Of a stretch of 7,170 nucleotides of DNA, positions 1 to 6,978 are shown piece by piece. The DNA comes from Clostridia bacterium (GTDB taxonomy: Bacteria; Bacillota_A; Clostridia; Oscillospirales; CAG-272). Position 1 is the first letter of the stretch, and the number at the start of each line of letters is the position of its first letter. The notes beneath the pieces were generated by a model, which was given only the letters and a program-made list of their open reading frames with translations, did not search any database and was not told the origin of the DNA. The stretch is taken from NCBI GenBank assembly GCA_017533545.1, contig JAFXHW010000070.1:1-7170 (forward strand). The letters are read 5' to 3'. A program made the position numbers and the translations under genes.

Positions 1-831
1 GAGGACGGCAAGGTAGACTATTCGCAGGACTTCTTCGGACGCGGCGCTAACCTCACCGTATCAGGCCAGCTCAACGTTGAATGCTTCGCCATGGCATACA
101 GCAAGGTTTACACCTTCGGTCCTACCTTCCGTGCTGAAAAATCGTTCACTCCCCGCCATGCGGCCGAATTCTGGATGATGGAGCCCGAGATTGCCTTTGC
201 CGATCTCAACGACGAAATGCAGCTCTCCGAGGATATGCTCAAGTACGTATTAAAGCATCTTCTCAAGACCTGCCGTCCCGAGCTTGAGTTCTTCAACAAG
301 TTCATCGACAACACTCTCCTTGAAAGATTTGAAAACGTTATCAACAGCGACTTTGCACGCATAACATACACCGATGCAATGAAGCTCCTTGCCGAATCGG
401 GCAAAAAGTTCGAATATCCCGTCGGCTGGGGCGAAGATCTTCAGACCGAGCACGAGAGATATCTCACCGAGGAATACTTCAAAAAGCCGGTATTCGTTAC
501 CGACTGGCCGCGTGAGATCAAGGCATTCTACATGCGTCTTAACGACGACGGACGCACCGTTGCGGCTGCCGATATGCTCGTTCCCGGCGTAGGTGAGCTT
601 TGCGGCGGTTCTCAGAGAGAGGAAAGAATGGATTACCTGCTTGATGCTCTCGACCGCTTCGGACTCAACGAGGAGGACTACTGGTGGTACCTTGAGCTCC
701 GCAAATACGGCGGAACCAAGCACGCCGGATTCGGTCTCGGCTTTGAGCGCCTTATCATGTACGTCACCGGCATCAACAACATCCGCGACGTTGAGGCCTT
801 CCCGAGAACAACAGGCAACGCCGATTTCTGA
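1..831 (+). CDS. asnS: Asparaginyl-tRNA synthetase, C-terminal part (5' end outside window)
   Basis: This cytoplasmic enzyme charges tRNA-Asn with asparagine using ATP. The frame is open from base 1, and the residues before the first ATG (91) already match the family (FFG...[10 protein letters not shown]), so that ATG is internal and the gene starts upstream. The 276 residues seen are most of the class II catalytic core. Motif 2 is at residues 43-63 of the fragment (FRAE, then [11 protein letters not shown]), with the ATP-binding Arg44. Motif 3 is at 243-250 (GFGLGFER), with the ATP-binding Arg250. The usual C-terminal ending [11 protein letters not shown] is present. The N-terminal anticodon-binding OB fold (about 180 residues of a roughly 460-residue protein) lies outside the window. 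The AsnRS motif 2 context and the FPRTxGNA-F ending favour AsnRS over AspRS. The enzyme looks intact as far as visible. The next gene begins 119 bases downstream with no clear terminator between. Confidence 0.97.
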   Translation, partial: EDGKVDYSQDFFGRGANLTVSGQLNVECFAMAYSKVYTFGPTFRAEKSFTPRHAAEFWMMEPEIAFADLNDEMQLSEDMLKYVLKHLLKTCRPELEFFNKFIDNTLLERFENVINSDFARITYTDAMKLLAESGKKFEYPVGWGEDLQTEHERYLTEEYFKKPVFVTDWPREIKAFYMRLNDDGRTVAAADMLVPGVGELCGGSQREERMDYLLDALDRFGLNEEDYWWYLELRKYGGTKHAGFGLGFERLIMYVTGINNIRDVEAFPRTTGNADF

Positions 832-934
832 TCGGCTCCCGCACACGCGCAATGCGCGCATGAACAAAAAAGCTACCGTTGTACCCATTTTTGACCGAAT
901 GCGTACCCTCCACCCCACTTGAAACGACTAGACT

Positions 935-942
935 AAAAGGAA
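935..942 (+). promoter_or_regulatory. Ribosome binding site that fixes a TTG start
   Basis: AAAAGGAA lies 8 bases before TTG at 951. The frame is open further upstream to an ATG at 879, but that ATG has no purine-rich site before it and would add 24 residues unlike the family. The in-frame ATG at 966 would remove five residues that fit the family start (MKYSEMT). Confidence 0.75.
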
Positions 943-950
943 CTACTATT

Positions 951-2237
951 TTGAAATACAGTGAAATGACCGCAGAGCAGCTCAAGGGCGAGCTTGCCGT
1001 ACTCAGCGGTGAGTTTGCCCAGTACAAATCCAAAGAAATGAAGCTCGATATGTCCCGCGGAAAGCCGGGAAGCGAGCAGCTCGTTCTGACTCAGAAAATG
1101 CTCAGCGTAATATCCGATCCCGAAGACTGCATCTGCGAAAACGGTCTCGACTGCCGCAACTACGGCCTTCTTGACGGTATTCCCGAGGCAAAGAGAATGT
1201 TTGCCGATATACTCGAGGTTCCGATCGAAAACATCATCATGCAGGGCAATTCAAGCCTTAACGCGATGTACGACGAGATCGCACGCTTCATGCTGTTCGG
1301 TACCTGCGACAGCGATACACCCTGGTCGAAGCTCGATAAGGTTAAATTCCTCTGCCCCGTTCCCGGATACGACCGTCACTTCGCCATCTGCGAGGTGTTC
1401 GGCATCGAGATGATCAACGTCCCCATGACAGCCGACGGCCCCGACATGGATATGATTGAACAGCTCGTTGCAGCCGACGACTCGATAAAGGGTGTCTGGT
1501 GCGTACCGAAGTACTCAAATCCCGACGGTATCGTATATTCTGACGAAACGGTCCGCCGTTTTGCCGCCCTCAAGCCGGCCGCAAAGGATTTCCGCATCAT
1601 GTGGGACAACGCGTACGTTATTCATGCGCTCTACGATGAGCTGGCCGATCAGCCCAACATCATTGCCGAGGCCGCAAAGTACGGCAATCCCAATATGCCC
1701 CTTGAGTTCATGTCCACCTCCAAGGTAACCTTCCCCGGATCGGGAGTTGCCGTTCTGGCGGCATCAAAGTGCAATATCGAGCACACCAAAAAATATATGT
1801 CATATCAGACCATCGGTTACGACAAGATCAACCAGATGCGTCACGTCGCCTATTTCGGCGATGCAAAGGGCATGCGCGATCACATGAAGCTTCATGCCGA
1901 CATCATTCGTCCCAAATTCGAGATCGTTCTTGACGCTCTCGATCAGCTCCGCGAGCTTGATATTGCCGAATGGAATTCCCCCAAGGGCGGTTATTTTATC
2001 AGCGTAAACACCCTCGACGGCTGTGCAAAGCGGGTATTTGAGCTTGCACGCGAGGCCGGTGTTACACTCACCGGTGCAGGTGCTACCTTCCCCTACGGAC
2101 GCGACCCGCGTGACCGCAATCTCCGCATCGCGCCCACTTACCCCTCAAACGAGGATCTGAAGATCGCTTCAGACATTCTCTGTCTGTGCATAAAGATCGC
2201 TTCGGCGGAAAAATTACTCGATGAGATTTCCGCCTGA
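951..2237 (+). CDS. PLP-dependent aspartate aminotransferase, Rv3722c-like (Pfam Aminotran_MocR/Asp aminotransferase type)
   Basis: This is a fold-type I aminotransferase that probably interconverts aspartate and 2-oxoglutarate with oxaloacetate and glutamate in the cytoplasm. From the TTG start it has 428 residues, normal for the family. It opens with the typical KLDMSRGKPG segment (31-40). The phosphate-loop segment GNSSLNAMYD is at 99-108 and the cofactor-contacting YSNP is at 188-191 (Asn190). MWDNAYVIH (217-225) supplies Asp219 for the pyridine nitrogen and Tyr222. The Schiff-base Lys is K258 in STSKVTFPG, and the substrate-carboxylate Arg is R392 in LRIAPTYPS. All key residues are present, so it should be active. 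The closest characterised relative I can name is mycobacterial Rv3722c, an aspartate aminotransferase; substrate choice here is inferred from that family. It follows asnS by 119 bases, and the membrane-protein gene starts 40 bases after its stop, so co-transcription is plausible. Confidence 0.88.
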   Translation: MKYSEMTAEQLKGELAVLSGEFAQYKSKEMKLDMSRGKPGSEQLVLTQKMLSVISDPEDCICENGLDCRNYGLLDGIPEAKRMFADILEVPIENIIMQGNSSLNAMYDEIARFMLFGTCDSDTPWSKLDKVKFLCPVPGYDRHFAICEVFGIEMINVPMTADGPDMDMIEQLVAADDSIKGVWCVPKYSNPDGIVYSDETVRRFAALKPAAKDFRIMWDNAYVIHALYDELADQPNIIAEAAKYGNPNMPLEFMSTSKVTFPGSGVAVLAASKCNIEHTKKYMSYQTIGYDKINQMRHVAYFGDAKGMRDHMKLHADIIRPKFEIVLDALDQLRELDIAEWNSPKGGYFISVNTLDGCAKRVFELAREAGVTLTGAGATFPYGRDPRDRNLRIAPTYPSNEDLKIASDILCLCIKIASAEKLLDEISA

Positions 2238-2264
2238 CCGATAAATTTCAACTCATATTCCCAT

Positions 2265-2268
2265 GGAG
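2265..2268 (+). promoter_or_regulatory. Ribosome binding site choosing the second of two ATGs
   Basis: GGAG lies 9 bases before ATG 2278 and overlaps the earlier in-frame ATG at 2263. The bases before 2263 (CTCATATTCCC) contain no Shine-Dalgarno-like sequence. ATG 2278 is therefore the better start, removing five residues from the longer reading. Confidence 0.65.
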
Positions 2269-2277
2269 AATCCGAGC

Positions 2278-4422
2278 ATGGTAGATAATACGAATTTGAA
2301 CGACGATCTCCCTTTGACGGATAAGGACGTCCCGATCGAGGACGAAAGAAAGGAAAACAATCAAAACGGCGGCGTGCCCGAAGAGGGTGCACCGCCTTCT
2401 CCCGTTTATAAAACAGACATTACTCCGGGCAGCGGATTTAATCCCACCTTCAAGGATTCGTCCGAGATAATGTATATTGCGGGTATTCACGTTGTTCGCG
2501 AAGAGCTCCCCGAAGAGACCGACGAGGAGCAAATCGAAAACGAAGCCGAAACGGAACATAAGGACGGCGAAGATTCTGACACGGTCGATGTAATTCAAGA
2601 GCTCATCGAAACCGCAGTTGATGACTCCGACACGGGGGAAGAAAGCGAGGTCGTTGCCGAGCCAACCGAAGCAGACATGCTTTCCGACGAGGTTGTCGAA
2701 GAAGAGGCTTTCAAAGAAGAGGCTGCATATTTTGACAACATCGAAGAAACGGTCGAAGAAGCAAAAAAATCAGTCGACTACACCGTATCGGACACACAGG
2801 ATGAAACTGACGATACCGAAACAGCCGAGATAGCAGAAAAGACAGACGAAGCCGAAACGGTAAACGAGAACGACTGCGGTGAAAAGGTTGAATACCGCTT
2901 TGAATACGAGCCAAACGTACTGCGCCGTCCAAAGGATCAGGAATACTCGCCCGACAGAGCGGTAAATCCCACCTACATTTCAGTTTTGCAGATCGTCAGC
3001 GGTGTTTTGCTGGGTATCGCGATAGCTATCGTGCCCATCATGTTCTATCTGCTTTCCTTGCTCGACGAGCTTTTGATATGTGCCGCCGTATTCCTTTTGG
3101 CGATCGGCGTATTTGCTAATATATACGCCCTGGGACGCTTTATATCGGCGCGCATGACGGGGGCATCGGTTCATCTCTTCCATTTTTCAATTTTGCGCTT
3201 TGTGTTCGGGGATGAGAAAGCTGTTTTTTCATTTGCTTTTCCCTCAAAAGTCAAGATAGTTGCCGCACCGAAAAAGGAAGACACGACGTTAGACACCAAA
3301 ATGATCCGCTTCTTTGGCGGCGGCTTTGCCGTCACTGCCGTTTTTGCGGTCCTGCTTTTGATTTTGGCAGTCGTATTTTCAACAGTATATATCAGCAAGC
3401 TTGTTTTGCTTATACTCTACCCCGCATTTGCCGCAGCGCTCACCGTTGCCGCGCTCAATTTCTTTCCCGCATTCCGTTCTGCCGCTCCGACAGACGGCAA
3501 CATTATCCGTGCGCTCCTTTCGAAGGCCCCGAGAACTGTCTATCTCATACGCCTATCTATTGCCGAAAGCCAGCTTTACATGGGTATATCGCCGAGCGAG
3601 CTCGACGTTCCCGATATCAAGCTGAGCTCCGTCAAAATCACGAGCGAGCCCTATGTCAATAGCGAAGAAGGTAACGACGAGGGTGAAAGTGAGATAGAGG
3701 TATGCGAAGAGGACATCATTCCCACAGCATCCTACGACGATAAAAATGACAAGGCAATCACGAAAAAGCTCTCGCGTGAGGCCGAGCAATATGCGTCCGA
3801 AGCGATGGATGCCGCATACATTTGCGAAGAAACAACGGCAAAAAGCGGCGACTTCCTCCCTCAAAAGGAAGATACTGAAGATAACAAAGAGATCGGTGAG
3901 CTTTACACTCCCCGAGCATTTATCGACAGGGACTTATACAAAGCCGAAAGCCTGCGTCCCTATCCGAGATATCTCGAATTCGCCCACGATCCGTCTCAGT
4001 ACCTGCTTGTCTGCCTTTTTTACCGCTATCTCGCCGAGCTCGACAAGCAAAGCGGCGAGCAAAACAAATATTTGCTGTCGCTTCAAAAGCACATTAAGCG
4101 TTTCCCCTCGCAGATACGCGAATATCTCTGCCGCGAGCTCTGCTTTGCATATTCACTTGAAAACAATCCGCCCGCCGCATACGATTACCGACGTCTGATA
4201 CGGGCCGATTCATCGCTTTCCTTTATGAGAGTGCAGGCATATTATGCATTGCGCACTCTGGGCAACGTTCACGCTGCCGAGACGATATGTGCCAAAGCGA
4301 AAAAGCGTTTCGATGAGATGCAAAACGACAAATTTTCCCCCTATATGGGCATGGCTAAAATGGAAATGTCGCTCATCGAATCGCTCATGAGCAATTTCCA
4401 ATCCGCCGAAGAAGGCGAATAA
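2278..4422 (+). CDS. Membrane protein with acidic N-terminus and a degenerate M50 (site-2 protease)-like core
   Basis: No named family is recognised with certainty. Read from ATG 2278 it has 714 residues. Residues 1 to about 215 are very rich in Asp and Glu, have no hydrophobic segment and are probably disordered. Four hydrophobic helices follow at about 234-262, 265-286, 345-370 and 374-397. Helix 2 runs into ANIYALGRFISARMTG, which lines up with the M50 pattern of a helix ending in HELGHF-x-AR-x-TG; here H, E and H are Tyr283, Ala284 and Arg287. A Gly-rich start of helix 3 (FFGGGF) and NFFPAF...TDGN (394-408) resemble the M50 helix-3 and N-P-x-DG segments, with Asp406 kept. Next come a second acidic linker (about 455-485) and a helical tail (about 560-710) that looks like TPR-type repeats. 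Such tails occur in some large clostridial M50 homologs (from memory). I infer a non-proteolytic pseudo-peptidase. A simple four-helix membrane protein of other origin remains possible. It is last in the asnS-side gene run, before a terminator. Confidence 0.6.
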   Translation: MVDNTNLNDDLPLTDKDVPIEDERKENNQNGGVPEEGAPPSPVYKTDITPGSGFNPTFKDSSEIMYIAGIHVVREELPEETDEEQIENEAETEHKDGEDSDTVDVIQELIETAVDDSDTGEESEVVAEPTEADMLSDEVVEEEAFKEEAAYFDNIEETVEEAKKSVDYTVSDTQDETDDTETAEIAEKTDEAETVNENDCGEKVEYRFEYEPNVLRRPKDQEYSPDRAVNPTYISVLQIVSGVLLGIAIAIVPIMFYLLSLLDELLICAAVFLLAIGVFANIYALGRFISARMTGASVHLFHFSILRFVFGDEKAVFSFAFPSKVKIVAAPKKEDTTLDTKMIRFFGGGFAVTAVFAVLLLILAVVFSTVYISKLVLLILYPAFAAALTVAALNFFPAFRSAAPTDGNIIRALLSKAPRTVYLIRLSIAESQLYMGISPSELDVPDIKLSSVKITSEPYVNSEEGNDEGESEIEVCEEDIIPTASYDDKNDKAITKKLSREAEQYASEAMDAAYICEETTAKSGDFLPQKEDTEDNKEIGELYTPRAFIDRDLYKAESLRPYPRYLEFAHDPSQYLLVCLFYRYLAELDKQSGEQNKYLLSLQKHIKRFPSQIREYLCRELCFAYSLENNPPAAYDYRRLIRADSSLSFMRVQAYYALRTLGNVHAAETICAKAKKRFDEMQNDKFSPYMGMAKMEMSLIESLMSNFQSAEEGE

Positions 4423-4436
4423 ATCCAAACAAAACC

Positions 4437-4481
4437 GGCGCTGCTGTACCTTATTTTTCAGGACAGAGCGCCATATTTTTT
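4437..4481 (+). terminator. Rho-independent terminator after the membrane-protein gene
   Basis: GGCGCT (4437-4442) pairs with AGCGCC (4467-4472), and CTGT (4444-4447) pairs with ACAG (4463-4466), with a single bulged G at 4443. CC/GG can extend the stem inward. Six T residues follow at 4476-4481. It begins 14 bases after the stop codon and separates this gene run from the M23 gene, which has its own promoter. Confidence 0.8.
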
Positions 4482-4523
4482 GCTCACTTTTGAAAAAAGA
4501 AAACAATTTACAGCTTTTTTTCG

Positions 4524-4548
4524 TTTTATGTGAAAAAATTACATAAAA
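4524..4548. repeat. AT-rich inverted repeat upstream of the M23 promoter, possible operator
   Basis: TTTTATGT (4524-4531) and ACATAAAA (4541-4548) are perfect 8-bp inverted arms around a 9-base A-rich spacer. The centre is about 95 bases before the likely transcription start of the M23 gene. The core reads TGTGA-N5-TTACA, loosely like a CRP/FNR-type half-site pair but with spacing of 5 rather than 6. It could bind a dimeric regulator. In such AT-rich DNA it could also be chance. Confidence 0.35.
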
Positions 4549-4595
4549 AATGTCGATTTTTTACCTTATTTTTTCCCAAAATGCAAAAATAGGTC

Positions 4596-4624
4596 TTGAC
4601 CTTGACCAATGATTAGTATATAAT
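4596..4624 (+). promoter_or_regulatory. Sigma-A type promoter for the M23 peptidase gene
   Basis: The -35 box TTGACC (4596-4601) and the consensus -10 box TATAAT (4619-4624) are separated by exactly 17 bases. The -35 hexamer is directly duplicated (TTGACCTTGACC, 4596-4607); the second copy is only 11 bases from the -10, so the first is the one in register. Transcription would start near 4631, giving a leader of about 75 bases. Another TATAAT at 4641-4646 has no matching -35. Confidence 0.85.
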
Positions 4625-4650
4625 ATACAATAGAATATATTATAATTAAT

Positions 4651-4680
4651 GTAGGTGTTTTTTTGCATCGGACACCTTAC
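4651..4680 (+). other. Leader hairpin in the M23 gene 5' UTR
   Basis: AGGTGT (4653-4658) pairs with ACACCT (4672-4677). GT (4651-4652) can extend the stem to AC (4679-4680) past one bulged T. The 13-base loop contains a run of T. It sits between the predicted transcription start and the ribosome binding site (AAAGGAAAG, ending about 4697) but does not cover the latter. It may stabilise the mRNA 5' end. No known riboswitch is recognised. Confidence 0.4.
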
Positions 4681-4705
4681 ACTTTGAGAAAGGAAAGATG
4701 ATTAT

Positions 4706-6352
4706 ATGAAGAAAAAGCTTTTGATTGCGCTCGGTATAGTGCTTCTCTTCATACCGACTTATATTGCCATTACATTCTATGCTGTTGCACAGAATGCCCC
4801 TGTATCCAAGGGCGTAGTTTACAAAATGGAGATGGCAGATATAGACGGCAATCTCTATACCTTTGATGCGGAAAGCAAGAAGACCGATTCGGAAAACCCG
4901 GCCGAAAAGAAGCCTATCGATTTCTTTATCGATCTGAACAATCACGCTTCTTCCATCGAGGAGCTTCCCGAGCCCCTGACCGACGCTCCTTGCTACATCG
5001 TAACCTATTACAGCTACAATCTCAAAACGACATATAAATACTACTTCACCGCTGACCCCACCGATGCATACTATACCGACAATAAGGGCAATGCGTATCA
5101 GATCAAAGTCGACGATGCAAGCGACTTTGTAACATCCAAGTTCGCAGTTCCGCTTTACAAGGATGCGGCCGCTCCGAACATGACCGTTTCGGGCAATACC
5201 GTCCTTCCCAAGTCGATGAAATGGAACTACAAACTGTCCAACGGACAGTATTCCGAGGCAGTAGTTTCTCTTTCGGACAGCGACAATACCGAATACAGAG
5301 TATCGGGATCGATCAACCTCGCGTTTGATACCAAGCCCGACACCGTAAACGTAAAGGTTCTCCAGGGCGACAGCTTTATCTTCAATGACAGCTACGAATC
5401 GCTCTCCACCCTTTCCTTCACCGAAACCGCACGACTCACCGTTGTTGTAAACGCAACATGGTTTGAAAACGAAGAGCGCGGAAGCTACGGCGAGGCCGAA
5501 TACCGCTTCATCGCTGACGTACGTGCTCCCGCAGAATTCTACCTTGGTGCAACAACTATCGCTCCCGGCGAATTCGTAGTTATCACCGGTAAGAATGTAG
5601 CCGATCCTTCGGAAATTGAATTTACGAGTGAACCTTCCATCAACTTCACTCCCACCTTCTTCGCTGAAGGCGAAAACGTTATCGCGCTCGTTCCTCTCGC
5701 TCTTGACCTTGACTACTCGCCTTCCTACACCTTCACTCTCACCGTGGACGGCAATACCAGCCAACTTACTCTTGGCTGCGAAGACAAGAAGTTCCTCTGG
5801 CGTGATTACAACATCTCCGCCGAGATCATCGCATACACGAGAACCGAAGCCACCATCAACGACTTTAACGAAACACTCTCCGGCATATTCGCCGACTCTC
5901 TCGACAAGCGTTATTGGAAGGACAATCAGGCGCTGACACGTCCCTGCGTAAACGACCGTCAGGTCAAAGTCGGTATCGGTATCCACCGTACCCTCACCGC
6001 AACCGGTCTCACCTACCGTCATGAGGGCGTTGATTTCATGGTACGCGACAACGACCAGGTATACTCGGTAGCACCCGGTAAGGTCGTATACGTCGGCACT
6101 CTCTCCCTTTCGGGACGCACAGTAATCGTCGACCACGGTTTCGGCCTTAAGACACTTTATGCTCACCTTAGCTCCAATGCAGTTGCCGAAGGCGATTTCG
6201 TTGAGGCAGGATCCATCATCGGCGTAGTCGGCGCAACCGGTTTCACCGCAGGTGTAAACCTCCACTTCGGAACCTATGTATTCGACGTTCCGGTAAGCCC
6301 CTACGACATGCTCGGTTGGGAAAACAACGGAATCCAGATGCACAGACCATAA
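4706..6352 (+). CDS. Exported or membrane-anchored M23 (LytM-type) peptidase homolog with one catalytic His replaced
   Basis: The family normally cuts peptide cross-links in peptidoglycan outside the membrane. The protein has 548 residues. Residues 2-4 are Lys, followed by a hydrophobic segment at 5-28 ending AVA-Q, which could be a signal anchor or a cleaved signal peptide. Residues 30 to about 350 look beta-rich; 273-350 (starting DVRAPAEFYL, with APGEFVVITGKN) resembles an Ig-like domain. The M23 domain occupies about 435-535. The zinc ligands are His439 and Asp443 (RHEGVDF) and His520 (NLHFG). The catalytic His of YAHLS is His487. The other catalytic His, the first of HxH, is Asn518, so hydrolysis may be weak or absent. 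ATG 4706 follows GAAAGGAAAG at a suitable distance. The gene has its own promoter and UTR and is followed 81 bases later by a lipoprotein gene. The fold assignment is secure; activity is uncertain. Confidence 0.9.
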   Translation: MKKKLLIALGIVLLFIPTYIAITFYAVAQNAPVSKGVVYKMEMADIDGNLYTFDAESKKTDSENPAEKKPIDFFIDLNNHASSIEELPEPLTDAPCYIVTYYSYNLKTTYKYYFTADPTDAYYTDNKGNAYQIKVDDASDFVTSKFAVPLYKDAAAPNMTVSGNTVLPKSMKWNYKLSNGQYSEAVVSLSDSDNTEYRVSGSINLAFDTKPDTVNVKVLQGDSFIFNDSYESLSTLSFTETARLTVVVNATWFENEERGSYGEAEYRFIADVRAPAEFYLGATTIAPGEFVVITGKNVADPSEIEFTSEPSINFTPTFFAEGENVIALVPLALDLDYSPSYTFTLTVDGNTSQLTLGCEDKKFLWRDYNISAEIIAYTRTEATINDFNETLSGIFADSLDKRYWKDNQALTRPCVNDRQVKVGIGIHRTLTATGLTYRHEGVDFMVRDNDQVYSVAPGKVVYVGTLSLSGRTVIVDHGFGLKTLYAHLSSNAVAEGDFVEAGSIIGVVGATGFTAGVNLHFGTYVFDVPVSPYDMLGWENNGIQMHRP

Positions 6353-6368
6353 AATAGCATTTAATCTA

Positions 6369-6397
6369 TTGACAGTTTGAGTCGTTTATGATAGAAT
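6369..6397 (+). promoter_or_regulatory. Extended -10 sigma-A promoter for the lipoprotein gene
   Basis: The consensus -35 box TTGACA (6369-6374) and the -10 box TAGAAT (6392-6397) are 17 bases apart, with TG at 6389-6390 forming an extended -10. It starts 16 bases after the M23 stop codon. No terminator lies between, so read-through from the M23 gene is also possible. The promoter is near consensus and is expected to be strong. Confidence 0.88.
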
Positions 6398-6433
6398 ACT
6401 GTTTGTGATTTTTTACGGAGGTTATATCTAATA

Positions 6434-6835
6434 ATGAAAAGATTTATCGCGCTCATGCTTTGTGCGCTCTGCATTTTCGCTTGTGTATCCTGCTCCGACC
6501 CGCTTAAGGAAAAGGGCAACAGACTCGACGAAGTCTACGGACTTATGGGCGACGCTTACTATTACGCTAACTACTATGCTCACCTCGCAGGTGCTATCGG
6601 CAACGAAGAAACCACCGAGGACGGCAAAAAGATCGAAACCGAGCTTCACAAGCAGCTCGACGAATGGAAGAGCTACCTCAAGGATGCAAAGAAGGTAGTT
6701 AACAAATGGCTTGATCTTACCGAAGAAGAGCTCGACGCTTACATTGCTGAATGGGAAGCAGAGCTTGTAAAGATCCAGGAAGTTGTTAATACGTACAAGC
6801 CTGCCGAGGAAACCACCGAAGCTGCAGCAGAATAA
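6434..6835 (+). CDS. Small putative lipoprotein of unknown function
   Basis: I do not recognise the family. The product has 133 residues and starts with a lipoprotein-type signal: Lys2 and Arg3, a hydrophobic stretch 4-18, then CVSC with Cys20 as the likely lipidated residue. The -3 position is Cys rather than the usual Leu, and Cys17 (IFAC) is an alternative. The mature part is small, highly charged and almost certainly helical. A Tyr-rich stretch (DAYYYANYYAHLAGA, about 41-55) is followed by Lys/Glu/Leu-rich segments with coiled-coil character (about 66-121). The tail is Thr/Glu/Ala-rich (EETTEAAAE). A strong ribosome binding site, GGAGGT (6417-6422), precedes ATG 6434. It has its own promoter and terminator, so it can be a single-gene unit, and it lies just after the M23 gene, suggesting a shared envelope location. 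No catalytic motif is visible. It may be a surface helical or binding protein, but this is only inference. Confidence 0.82.
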   Translation: MKRFIALMLCALCIFACVSCSDPLKEKGNRLDEVYGLMGDAYYYANYYAHLAGAIGNEETTEDGKKIETELHKQLDEWKSYLKDAKKVVNKWLDLTEEELDAYIAEWEAELVKIQEVVNTYKPAEETTEAAAE

Positions 6836-6846
6836 AAAATAAATAT

Positions 6847-6876
6847 CCCCCCGTAAAACGGGGGGTGTTTCATTTT
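6847..6876 (+). terminator. Strong GC terminator of the lipoprotein gene
   Basis: CCCCCCG (6847-6853) pairs perfectly with CGGGGGG (6859-6865) around a TAAAA loop and is followed by the T-rich TGTTTCATTTT. It starts 12 bases after the stop codon. The A-rich bases just before the stem could allow some use on the opposite strand. Confidence 0.88.
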
Positions 6877-6877
6877 C

Positions 6878-6968
6878 GGGCATAGCCCTAATACTACCGG
6901 CTGCGCACAAGTGCGCTGTTTATTGGCCTGCCAGCCATGCAATTGTTACTTGCTACCCGTAAACGGGT
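6878..6968. repeat. Cluster of short perfect hairpins in non-coding DNA
   Basis: Between the lipoprotein terminator and the long inverted repeat there are several small perfect inverted repeats in a row: GGGC-ATA-GCCC (6878-6888), GCGCAC-AA-GTGCGC (6903-6916), TGGC-CT-GCCA (6924-6933) and ACCCGT-AA-ACGGGT (6955-6968). There is no plausible open reading frame with a ribosome binding site. They may belong to the same repeat or RNA element as the structure that follows. Function is unknown. Confidence 0.5.
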
Positions 6969-6978
6969 TCCACCATAA

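Noticed and set aside
846..858. Hairpin CGCGC-AAT-GCGCG after asnS as a terminator
   Set aside because: The stem is only 5 bp and is followed by A-rich, not T-rich, sequence on the + strand, so termination is not supported.
891..896. TTGACC before the aminotransferase gene as a -35 box
   Set aside because: No acceptable -10 box is found 16-18 bases downstream.
250..918. A 222-codon - strand open frame over asnS
   Set aside because: It lies opposite conserved asparaginyl-tRNA synthetase motifs and its product shows no family features.
4646..6343. A 565-codon open frame on the - strand opposite the whole M23 gene
   Set aside because: The + strand frame has clear M23 motifs, a promoter and a ribosome binding site. 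The antisense product is Val/Gly/Cys-rich with no recognisable domain and looks like a by-product of the sense codon usage.
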